From assembly GCA_000467715.1 (NCBI GenBank), contig AJFK01000576.1:146539-210538 (forward strand): a DNA stretch of 64,000 nt, read 5' to 3'. Under the pieces are notes generated by a model, which had not been told where the DNA came from, did not search any database, and saw only the letters and a program-made list of their open reading frames with translations. Below, piece after piece: positions 34,614-44,972 of the stretch. How positions within the stretch are numbered: position 1 is the first letter of the stretch; every line of letters begins with the position of its first letter. The position numbers and the translations under genes were made by a program. The DNA comes from Hysterium pulicare CBS 123377 (Eukaryota > Ascomycota > Dothideomycetes > Hysteriales > Hysteriaceae).

Positions 34614-36119
34614 ATGGATCCCGTATCTGTCATATCTTTGGTCGGCGCATCCGCCAGCCTCGCCGCGAAATGTAGAAGCGTCATCAAAACACTATATGAA
34701 CTTGCCGAGGAATACAAGAGCCCAGAGATATCAATTCTCTCCGTCGTTGAAGAATGCAATACTATCCAAGTGGCCTGGAGACGCATCGAACGATGGGCAT
34801 CCGACAATCTGCATCAGTTGCAGGACTATGAAGAGACTCATGAAAGGCCCCATTCCCTATACGCTGGACAACTAATGATGTCTGCATTTGAAGAAGACCT
34901 GACCCGACCCAACCCAAAACTTGGACTCATTCGTAGAAGAACAAAGACCATTCAGTATAAGAGGACCGGGGAGCTGTCCAAAATCACTCCATAGGACGAT
35001 GAATCATCCACCGTAGCACAATCATCAGCCCCAGTGATAACTTTTCAAAGAAATACAGGTCTAGCGCAAAATGTGTACGACAGATGCCGTCAAGCAGCTA
35101 TCGAGGACCTACGGCGTGGTGCGGACATTCTCATCCTCTTCACGGACGGAACCTTTGTTCCCATATCTCGCACCATCACTCTCTTGAGATACTTGCCTAA
35201 GCGCGATGTTGAATTTTTTATTGTCTTCTCCAGACACTGGCATTGCACATGGGTTCTGATTGGACTTACAATTGACTCGATGTAACGATTACGATTCTCT
35301 ACAGTTCGCGAGTTTAGGATTGCACCACATATTGCCGTCTGGCCGGGTAGAGGATGTTACGCCGTTTGCTTCCATAAGATCAAATCACCCTCTCACCAGC
35401 ATTGCGTGGCTTCGTATTATGCTTGGATTAGATTTCACGGACACGTCATCTACTCACATGGAAGATGACTTCGCTCCGAACCTAACATGCTTACACTTAG
35501 CCTGCGCTACAGGCAGTAAGGAACTAGTACAGGATCTACTTCAGGTCGAGGCCGAGCATGTCATTTCATATCCTAGTGATAGAAGTTATCCTTTCGTTCT
35601 TGCAAGCCGCCGCCACCGCGTACCAATCATAGCCCTATTCCTGGATAACGAGTACCATATGCCATCAACTCATTTTCAGTACCTGGCCTTGAGAGAGTTG
35701 ATTGGATTTGCTGAAATATCAGCCTCTGATTTGGTTAATGGTATATGGACTGCGGATCGTAACTGCGAGCCCTATGTCGCGGTTATCCAACGTCTACTCA
35801 CGAAAGTAATATTCACTTCGGCTTCCTTCACTACCTTTGGGAATAGCAGTTGAGGCCTATTCTTCACGACGCCATGTACGCCGCCAGTTACGGGTCAAAG
35901 CAGATGCCTGGGTGCCGGTATCTCAGGCACATTATCGAATTACTCCTTCAACATGGAGCTGATGTGGATCAATTACGCGCACGACGAAGGCATCCAGAAG
36001 AACTTCTCACGCCGCTCATGGTAGCCTTTTGCCTTAATGATTTTGAAATTCTCAACTTTCTTCACCAACTGGGCGCGAAGAACTACGAGGCTGAGGGTCG
36101 CTGGAGTGGAGGATTATAG
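34614..36119 (+). pseudogene. STAND-type N-domain / ankyrin-like protein gene, interrupted
   Basis: ATG 34614 opens a frame beginning MDPVSVISLVGASASLAAKC, the usual start of the fungal STAND/NLR N-terminal domain, with helical text CRSVIKTLYELAEEYKS. The frame is cut by TAG at 34992-34994 and then continues in the same frame to about 35252. Two plausible introns follow: 35253-35304 (GTTCTG...CTACAG) and a 44-nt one around 35800-35843 (GTAATA...AGCAG). Downstream exons carry ankyrin-like text (LTCLHLACATGSKELVQDLL, and IIELLLQHGADVDQLRARRR, then LTPLMVAFCLNDFEILNFLH). The TAG sits in ITP-stop-DDESS and could come from CAG by one C-to-T change. No alternative splice that removes the TAG keeps frame. 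Related proteins act in fungal non-self recognition; this copy has no NACHT domain and looks degenerate. Confidence 0.5.
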
Positions 36120-36408
36120 TCAGGATGTAACAGATCAACAGGCAATACTCCTTCGTATCTACTGCCGCCTGGCACCCTTCTTTTACAAGAAAAGCATCGA
36201 GACGACGTCTTTATCTACGATATACAAACGGCGCCGTCTAAATCGAGGCATGGAACTCCGACTGAAAGCTCTCGTCCGGGAATAAGGATGATGCGAGACG
36301 GTAGGAGCGCAGTTTGAGATCTGCTGTGAACTATTATGGTCATTTGAAACATTCTCTTGATTGAATACTAGTATTACCTAGGTACTTAATTCATTGCACT
36401 ACCAAAAC
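36120..36408. other. Intergenic stretch
   Basis: Lies between the ankyrin-like gene and the convergent unknown minus-strand exons; no gene seen. Confidence 0.35.
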
Positions 36409-38960
36409 TCATCGATTCAGCTTCGGCTTCTTAGAGCGCCCGCCACCACTTTCCATATTCTCCTTATCTTCATCCTCTAGCTCTTGTTCAGCCTCTTCCT
36501 TCTTTTCGAAATCCTTAGGAAAATCTTCCCAGCCCCTCTTGGCCCAACGGAGTTTTCGCGTGTGATCCCAAGCCTTTTCATTATCTTTGTCATAGCCTTC
36601 GCAGAGCCATTCTTCTGCGGACCCAGAGTCCCGGCTAGAAGTCCAAGTGCCCCCTCAGGTGGAATACGGCATTGTCATTCTCCTGGGGGAAAGCCTCCCA
36701 AACCTCCGGCGTCCGGATCCATTGGACAAATTCCTTTTCATTAATTTCAGTGAACCGAAGAATGACACAGACACCAGTCAGCATCTTAATGGCTTGCTCT
36801 GCCTCCGTGCCCATAAATCTTTTCTTTTCAGCAGGGAAAACAACCCTTACCCCGTACTCCTCTCCCATCAATCGCGAGGAGTTTTTATAACAGTATCTCT
36901 CCCGTGAGCGTAACTAGACTAAGATATAGCGCGATAGAGTCCAGGATAGCAACTGGCTTTACAAGGTTTCCCAGAGCTCAGATGAGGTATGTAGACTGGC
37001 GACAGCAAATCTGGTGGACAGGTGCCGAGTTAAGAAAATGATTCTGACCTTGCCGTCGAGACAGGCTGTCTACTTATTTTGAACCCTTTGAACCTACAAG
37101 GTAATAGCGAGGTTAGTACGAGTGATTAGCGAAGTAATAGGGCAGACCAATGGTTGACCTGTTTAAGCGCCAATTCCCAACGGCGACGAGCCTTCTTCTG
37201 TTTGTCATTCGGTCTCATATGATAGAGTCCGGATGGATTGAGCATCTAATCCAGGAAAAAGACGCTTCCTAAGTCCCACTTGTTGAAAACCCTCCAGTTC
37301 TCAGCAAGCCAGGCGAAGAAGTCGTGTTGTCGTTAGATAGGGTTCGATTTCGCCGAAGGAAACACGCAGCTACCGGCAATTTTCTCGCCCTCAACGAACC
37401 CCTCTCTTGTGGGATCAAAGGCCATATAAATAAGCGATCGTATATGATAAGTTGTTGTTGGAAGAGCAACGTTGTTCCCCGACATATATCCTTTGCCGCG
37501 TAGGGCCAGGTCCAAGCACGCCGGATACTGTTGCAGCCTTGAGGAGAAGAGTGGGGCCGTGATGAACGATTGTGATATGAACATTGGAATGCATTCATGC
37601 CCCTTCCTAATACATGTCGAGCGGGAAATGCCGCCGTCGGTACACTCCTTTGTTGCGGTAGCGTATAAACTGCATTCGATGCAGGGCTCTAGAATGACGA
37701 GTATGAGGGTGGGTAAAGCTGTGAAGGTGGTGCAAGAAGAGCTCACCTCAATAATCTCAGGATACATGTCCAACGATGCAGGGAGCTCTGGAGCTTTGGC
37801 AAAGTCTGATTTCGGGAAGGCTGGCTTTTCCTCCGGCACCTTCCACCTTCAATCTTGGATGGTCTTCCTGGTGCTGACTTTAAACCATTTCCTCTCTCTA
37901 CTCGAGATCGTCGACAACGTCTTCGCTCTGCGCGGAGAGGCGTGCTTGGGAGGGAAGGGAAGTCACCGATAATGTGTCGACTTGTCATTCCAAGAACGTC
38001 CATCAAGAATATTATTGCATAAGCCTGCTCACGTACCTTCAGTTTCTTGAAATCTGAATCGTCAAGCCACAGGCTTCCATCAGGAAGCACGTATCGCTCA
38101 AAACCTTCCTCAAGTGGGGGAACTTTTGTTGGAAAATCGACTAAGGTTTCGCCGCCCTTGATCAGGTTTCCAACAGCCCATACCTTTCCAAGGCAGCTTT
38201 ACTCGTCAAAGCTTGCAGACTAAAGTCTTTCTAGCCACCCATGCGCTGGCGGACTGCCTGTAAATAGCCAGTTGCGATCTTGAGGCCAGCGACCATCTGG
38301 GCAACGTTAACCAGAAGTTCAATGAGCTCAAATACCACCTTATCAGACGGAGCACCTCGTGACATTGCATAAAGCAGAGACTCAGGGGCGTGGCAGGGGT
38401 ATTTAGAGCTTAGTAATGTTACCATAGGTGTTTTTTCCTTGACATGATAGGAAAGCGATGCTCTGAGATGCGATGCAAGACGTAGGTAACCCAAGAAATC
38501 GACTTTTTGAGGTTACGACCAGAGCGTAGGTACTCCAACGCATGCTGTCCGATGACTAGTGTGACCCGAGCAGTGGGCATTTCGTCCATCAGCTTCACAG
38601 GCCTATGATGAGCGGTCAGGCGTGGCTCTGAAAACCAGTTATACGCTTTGGTGTTTTGGTTGACTCTTTGCAACCTCCGGTAGACGATGTCGCTCATAAA
38701 CAGCTGTGTAAGTGCTTCGCTGTTTGAGACACCTAAAGCCCGGAGTATCAAGACGATACTTTTGTTTCTGTGTTCACATGTGGATAATGCAACCGTACGT
38801 GGAGCGGTATAAGTAGGCTGCCTGATGGATGGATCAGCAGACTCAGTTGGACGCTTGCATTCATCCATAGGTTCTCCATCCCAGGTGTGCATCGCCTCCC
38901 TGTAAACTAAATGCTCCCAATATTTACGTATCTATTCCTCCATTAGTGTTTTCGGCAACG
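36409..38960 (-). pseudogene. Unresolved minus-strand exons of an unknown protein
   Basis: Several stretches read like good coding exons but do not join into one clean model. From 5' to 3' they include KYWEHLVYREAMHTWDGEP (near 38900), RKLKK-type text and ARVTLVIGQHALEYLRSGRN (near 38540), GKVWAVGNLIKGGETLVDFP to LWLDDSDFKKLK followed by a GTACGTGAG donor (38188-38037), FPKSDFAKAPELPASLDMYP (near 37790), a stretch ending EVWEAFPQENDNAVFHLRG (36895-36638), and a C-terminal exon with EEWLCEGYDKDNEKAWDHTR ending GGGRSKKPKLNR at 36409. The last two are in different frames with no acceptable intron between them, which suggests a frameshift. The family is not recognised. It could be one multi-exon gene with errors or a decayed one. 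Confidence 0.4.
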
Positions 38961-41264
38961 CAACAGAAAGGAGACACCCTGAGATGCAACCAAGGCAGGT
39001 ACTTAATCTTCTTAAGATTACGACCAAAGCCGCGATAATGATGCAACGTCGAAAGCTAGCATAGAAACATTAGGCTTGAAATTCTTCATTGAAGAGTTTT
39101 TGATATGGAACCTTACATTAAAAAGACGCCGCGATGGCAAAACTCCTGCCCGATTCCACCTCCGTCTAGGCCAAGATGGCAAGGATAACAAGTACATGGG
39201 TTTTCTCAGCCACACGATAGCTACATTGAGCAAGCAAATAATAAGATCCCCCTCAGCTTCACAAAAGCTACACTTGAGGCACAAACACTCCTGCCCATGA
39301 AGACTACCACCGCAGCGCACATTCTATCAAAGCTAGCCTGAACAATGCTACATTTGGCCTTAGTTGAAGGGGTTCTCAAGGCATTGCGGTCATTGATCCA
39401 GCCTTTGATAGTGCTTTTTTGGATGTCGCGCGAGTCGAAGGGTGGCTGTACCCACCCGATAGTCATAGAGAGAATGCTCGTGGATCGCTTAATGATGGAG
39501 GATCAGCTTGTGAAGGAGTGTTGTTGAAGCCCCGAGTATCTCGATTGCTTCATGCGCGATGTCTGTTGTGCAGGTTAGCGAGTGAAGAGATAGCCTAGTG
39601 GAGGTGGTCCTCGAGCACGCTCAAACAGACGTACAACTCAATGACTTTGCGGATTTACAAAGCACCAGGCGACTTGCAAGGCGGAATGCGATGTAGCCCG
39701 AATGTGGCGGCATAGGCTTTGGTTGTCGCCGGGATTTCTCAGGCATTGGGTTTCAATTGTGGTTGGAAGTTGACTGCTGTTGCATGATTGCTACTTTCCA
39801 ATAATCTAGCCATCGACACTCCACTTCATATATTTTTTGGAACGAAGCAGTTCAAGAGTGCAATACACCGCGTAACCAGCAGTCGTCGTATGTTTTATGG
39901 CTGATTGGTGGAATTGGATCTGTTCACCGGTATTGTAGTACGTGAGGCTAGAACTTACAGGTGTCGAACGAAGTGACCGATTTATGGCAAAACTGATGTT
40001 GAGCCATGCAGACCACCTCCGTCGCGATTGACATCATGACCCTTTTCAACAAGAACCACGGAAGTGGAGGTTGGGCCGATAAGGGTGAGACAGTAGCTTT
40101 TCTACAGTGTCGAATCAGGTTCAAGCGACTGCGAAGCAAGGCTCGAGGTGAAGATCGGAGTTGTCGAAGCCGAGCGGTCGCCGCAGACCCCATCTTGTTC
40201 TAGTGGTTCTGGAAAGAGAGACGTGAGGCGGAGGCGTGAATCGTATTCGTATGGGCCGGAGAAATGGGTTCGCACTTGGAGGGATAGAGTCTCTTTAAGG
40301 TGAAGTTGAGGTGAGAGAAAAATTGGGAGCAGGATTTGCCGAAGTCTTGTGTCACAACGGCAGGATGTGACGGTAAGGCGCACGACACCGACTCAGCCTC
40401 AACGTGAATCAGCGCAAGTCTTTTCAGATTAAGTACATCGACAAAGTCAGCTCCCTCCAATGAAACCATTTGGCGAACACGGTTACATCAGCTCGGCATC
40501 CTTCGCCCCAGAGCCTCAGTAGGGGCCACGGCCACTGAGATGGCGCAAACACTAAATGCCGTCCATATCTACCCGGTTTGGTTCGCAGCTCATCTCTCAA
40601 ATAGGGAATCGACAGGGCGCGGCATCTCCAGGGTCTGGATCGGCCATTTATAGATTCTTTGCAGATTCCGGATAGCTGAAGATGAGATTCTTGAAAGTTA
40701 GACGCATCTCGCGAGATGCTCAAGCTGGCGTGTCACGTATCTTGACGGAACACAAACATGCTGATCTAAAGGAGATGGAAGATGCGAGGAAAGATAGTAT
40801 ATAATGTTTGAAGATGCGCCGGAGTGAGGAATGCAGTCAACGGTGTTGAAGAGTTTATGAATCGTACCTGCAAAGCCTCCTCTCGTCCATATATGAATCC
40901 GACGGACCTAATCCTGAGATGTCCCCTCCGAAAGATGATCATCACAGGGGGACCGAACGTCGCTCTATCGATCACCTCGAGCGTAAAAGACCAAACGACG
41001 GTGACCAAGAACCGGATAACCCAGATCCAGATCCGCCAATTGCTCCTCCGTAAGTTCGGTTTCTATAGAAGATTCCATTCGTATAAACTGTCGTTCCCGT
41101 CAAAGTCCACGTCCCTGAACTTCTTCTTGAGAACTTGCACCTCGAACCATATACGCTTGAATTGTCACCTCATCTCGTAATTTCGTTCTGGGCTTCAAAT
41201 ATCTTACACACCACACTTTCTTATCTCATCTTCTCTTCGGCTACTCACCTCATCTAATTCATTA
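38961..41264. other. Low-coding region, no supportable gene
   Basis: Many short frames on both strands (for example near 39076-39300 plus, 40200-40723 minus) read partly protein-like but are broken by stops and shifts. Nothing could be assembled or assigned. The region may contain remnants of further F-box-like or related genes. Confidence 0.35.
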
Positions 41265-41738
41265 GTGTCATCATCCTCCGCTCAGAATCCCGTTCATCGA
41301 GCCGGCGAACCCACCAATCTAACATCCACTAGTATTATACTCCTCCGTTTAACATCTCCACCACAACCGCCCCTTGAATTCCCTCCTTCAAATTTTCTCA
41401 AGTCAAGTTTGAAATCGCCTCAACCAAAAGATCAGGGTACCTCCGCAAATCAACCCCGTCGCATTTCCAAGAGGCTCAAAGGCCTCAGTCCATCGCCTAT
41501 CTCAGACCACAGTTCTCCAAAATCGCCAGACAAACGACGCAAAATGGACCGCCTTCTCTCCAAGTTCCCCAAGCCCAACAATAAAGAGGATGAAAAGGAG
41601 ATGAAAGAGCCAAAGGACTCTTACAGCAAGGGAAACAAAAAACAGAGACGAGGTGCTGGGTCCGGTGCTGATAGTAGAGGAAGTGGAGCAGGTATAGGAT
41701 TCGGAGATAGCGGTGGCGGTGGAGTTGGGGGGTATTGA
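41265..41738 (+). CDS. Pro/Ser/Lys-rich hypothetical frame (no ATG at its 5' end)
   Basis: The frame is open for about 158 codons and ends in a glycine-rich tail (FGDSGGGGVGGY). It is low in complexity: a Pro/Ser-rich N-half, a basic patch PRRISKRLKGLSP and KSPDKRRKMDRLLSKFPK, then a Lys/Glu segment. The first ATG is internal (MDRLLSKF), so a 5' exon would be needed. The composition resembles nuclear low-complexity proteins. No family recognised; weak call. Confidence 0.25.
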   Translation: MSSSSAQNPVHRAGEPTNLTSTSIILLRLTSPPQPPLEFPPSNFLKSSLKSPQPKDQGTSANQPRRISKRLKGLSPSPISDHSSPKSPDKRRKMDRLLSKFPKPNNKEDEKEMKEPKDSYSKGNKKQRRGAGSGADSRGSGAGIGFGDSGGGGVGGY

Positions 41739-44101
41739 GGATGAGATTTGATGATTAAGGAGAATTGGAGTTGATGGATAGGTTAGATTGGGCGCAGGTG
41801 TCTTTGGAGGCCTTGGGGTTGGCGCGTTTTTGGCATAGAGGAGTCTGGTACTTCGACTTGGATAGTAGTATGGTTTAACTCGCCCATTGGTTCTTCAATG
41901 TCATTTCCTTATTTCCTACAAAGAACAGCGGAATCTGCCCCCAGGTGAGGCCTTCCTTCTCCCGCTTACTTGGGACGTTAAGGAAATGTTGGTTTGAAAC
42001 CTTGCTCTAGGGACACGTATACCGATCTCATATGCAAAGCCAAAGTGCCCGCAGTGGATACCATATATGAGTCTTTGATATTATTCGATAGCAGGAAGGA
42101 TTTCGAATCCGGCTGGAGAGTAGAGGTCGAATAGGTTGGAGCAATGCAGCGTAGCTTTTCGGTGTCACATGAAGGATATCCATCGAGACAGAGAAGCGTA
42201 GGTATTCCTACGACCAAGACGATACTTTTTGGTCTTCGTTCTTGCCCCTCAATTAATAGCTTTGATCTGGATCGATAAGTAGCCGGCTTAGCCGCCCATA
42301 CTTCTAAGTTCAAACCCTTCCGCATGGAAGCATTCTGCCCAAAACGCGGAAACCAGCTCCTAGGCGCACAAGAAAACGCGATATTTTAGAAGACTGATTC
42401 TTCTTAGATTGCGTGATAGTATGAGCGATCGTTTCTATTAGCCTACATTTAGTATTCCCAATTCTTCGAAGAACTTCTCAATAGTAATCATACCCTCACT
42501 ACGCGAGTACATCTGACTCCACAAATGAACCATTCATTTAGCAACGTACTTGGAGAGCCCTTTGAACCATGTTTTTTCCTCGCATAATTATTCACAGGGC
42601 AAATTCATAGCTTTGAAGCCGGCCAGTTGCTCGCTTTTCCCTCCGGAGATGAATGGCTTGGTGCCAACTTGATATTGGGCGATTACAACACCCTACATTC
42701 ATTGTTCTACTACCAGATAATTCCAGGCAACTTTTTGAATCTTTCTAAGATGGTTGCTTGTTGTTGATGTTCCAGCTGAGCTTTGACGTTCTTTTGCCAA
42801 CCTCGTTCACCATCTCCGTTCCCTCTTCACCACACCACCACGATCATCACCCTTCTCCTCCCAACTCACCTCTAAACTCATTTCAAAACCATGACGCTAT
42901 GGTCAAGACTCCAGGCAGCACTCGCACGTGACCAACAGGCGACTCTTCGGCACTTTTAGCGCCTTTTAAAAAATATATAAAGCCCTAGCCTCCGTCTCTT
43001 CTATTTCCTCTTCAACCACATTTGACTTTTTCAACCACGACAACTGAGCCAGAGCAGAGATTGAGCCACCACCAGGAACTACGACAACATCAACTTACTT
43101 TCTTAGACCTTCTGGCTAACAAACCTCACAGTTCCCCCACCTTCACTAACTCTCCCGTCTTGTGTTTCTTTCCTTTGTCTCTCACCCCCGCAGACCTCGC
43201 GCGCCTCACTTTTCGACCTCCCTGCACTCCTTCCTATCCCTTTCCCTTCTCTTCACGCGCACGCTGCACTTGGCAAAGGGGTAGGTGCTCTCGCCTGACA
43301 TTCGTGTCTTGCGCCGACATCTTTCAAAACGTGAAGACGTACGGGACCAGCACACTGGACCCATTCCTTACGCGGGAGACGTATGCCCTCAAGTCATGAC
43401 CCACATGGCTGTGTCGTCTGGAACAGCTTGACCGGGTGGATTTAATGAAGCCGTAAGGTTTGTCGCCTCCTCCTGCTACTCCCTTTCGCATGAAATACTG
43501 ACTTGATCTCTATACTCCTTATCCGAATCAAAACACTTAAGTGTGTTTTTGTCTGGCGGGCTAAACACTTTTGTGTTTATGCTCAGCGGGTAACTGCCAG
43601 GATTTTTCTCCCCACGCGGTGCAGCCCCTCCCTGGTCTCTTTTCTCTCCTCTCTTCGGTAAGCTGATTCCCTCCTCCTCTCCCTTGTGGTGAGGTGGTGG
43701 CTCAATCTGTCTCTGGCTCTGGCTCTCTGGCTCGACTTGGTGGTTTTGGATATCGGTGGTCTTAGATAGTATCAATCAAAAGCCTACCCCTACAATTTTC
43801 TTTCACTCATGGTACTGTGACTTCTTGCTTCGTGACTCATTAACATGTCCTGACATTTCTTACTGTCGTTTGCAATGTGACGTCCGTGACGCTTCGTTGA
43901 ACTCACGTTGACTTATCGTTTGTGTAGCGTTTTAAGTGAGGTTATGACATCGTGTCATTCTGTTCTCGATGTTCAACTTTCACAGCGTTTACGGTTTGCC
44001 CTACCAATCTTTCCTTTATTTCTGTTAAGTCAAAAAGAGACGATTCTCACTTTTAGCTCACATATCTTCGTTCACAGAGTGCCCTCCTCCTCGTAGTCGT
44101 A
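41739..44101. other. Long region without a recognisable gene
   Basis: A TATATAAA element lies at 42974-42981 and is followed by a pyrimidine-rich leader-like sequence, but no ATG frame of useful length follows within 350 nt. Two adjacent inverted repeats occur at 43529-43580 (see findings). Pyrimidine-rich tracts dominate 43020-43300 and 43590-43740. Confidence 0.4.
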
Positions 44102-44650
44102 ATGAAACAATCTAGAACCATCAACTCACTCTCTCATCAAAGCCTCACTTGCGAATACAAAACCACTACCTCACCGCACCTCACTTGTTTCGCCGGTGAC
44201 TCTTCTTCATTGGGAAGAAGATCTCCAACTCACCTCATGCTCCCGGCTAGGTGTCAGGTCATCATCTCATCTTTGACAGCTAGCACAGAATTGTGGGCTG
44301 AGGAGCTTGCGCCAGACTTCTCATTCACGTCCACAAAAACAGTACTCGATTTCACCTGGATACTCTTCCAGAGACCCCCTCCGCTTCTATTCTCAAGCCT
44401 CCTCTCACACCGAGCGGATACTCGGGCGTCACATCGACATCCGCTACCTCAACCTCAGCTAATAAAACCTCGACCACCGTCTGCATCACCAGCCAACCAG
44501 GACCAACACGACACCATTGATTCTGCCGAGAACTTCGGCCCAATGCCTGATAATCTACTTAACAATGAGAACTCTCACAGGCTTTATCGCATTTTAATGA
44601 TACCCGAGCGTAGATGGCGGCGAAGGCGGAGAAGAGGGAGGAGACAGTAA
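44102..44650 (+). CDS. Hypothetical frame of 182 residues, doubtful
   Basis: ATG 44102 opens 182 codons ending in an Arg-run (RRWRRRRRRGRR). The Arg-run overlaps a GGC/GAA-rich stretch that reads as a strongly acidic segment in another frame (GGEGGEEGGDSN, later GDRDWDGEDNEDEND), which looks more protein-like; a real gene here may therefore switch frame by splicing near 44610. No family motif. Low confidence. Confidence 0.2.
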   Translation: MKQSRTINSLSHQSLTCEYKTTTSPHLTCFAGDSSSLGRRSPTHLMLPARCQVIISSLTASTELWAEELAPDFSFTSTKTVLDFTWILFQRPPPLLFSSLLSHRADTRASHRHPLPQPQLIKPRPPSASPANQDQHDTIDSAENFGPMPDNLLNNENSHRLYRILMIPERRWRRRRRRGRRQ

Positions 44651-44972
44651 CGCGGAATATGGAGAATCTGGCGATAGAGATTGGGATGGTGAGGATAATG
44701 AGGATGAGAACGATAAACAACTATACTTTAACAAAGGAGAATGGAAAAGGGTTTTCATCACGAAGAGGCGCGTATCGGCTTCACTTTTTCGTTCAAGATT
44801 CCTATCCAGTCTCCAGAAGAGGGCAGTGTGGAGATCTTGCTCGTTCTGATAATGTCACGTCTGCTGCAGATGTTACCAAGTCATATGTACTGTATATTCG
44901 ATACTACTATACACATTCAATTAAAAGATTACTTCCCTACTCTTCTTACTCACTTAAAACTCCTTCCTCTTC

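Noticed and set aside
42100-42120. TTCGAATCCGGC resembling a tRNA T-arm
   Set aside because: No matching acceptor stem, D-arm or anticodon arm could be found around it.
43022-43399. 125-codon frame after the TATA element at 42974
   Set aside because: It begins with TTG, has no ATG and is Pro/Ser/Phe-rich as expected from pyrimidine-rich DNA.
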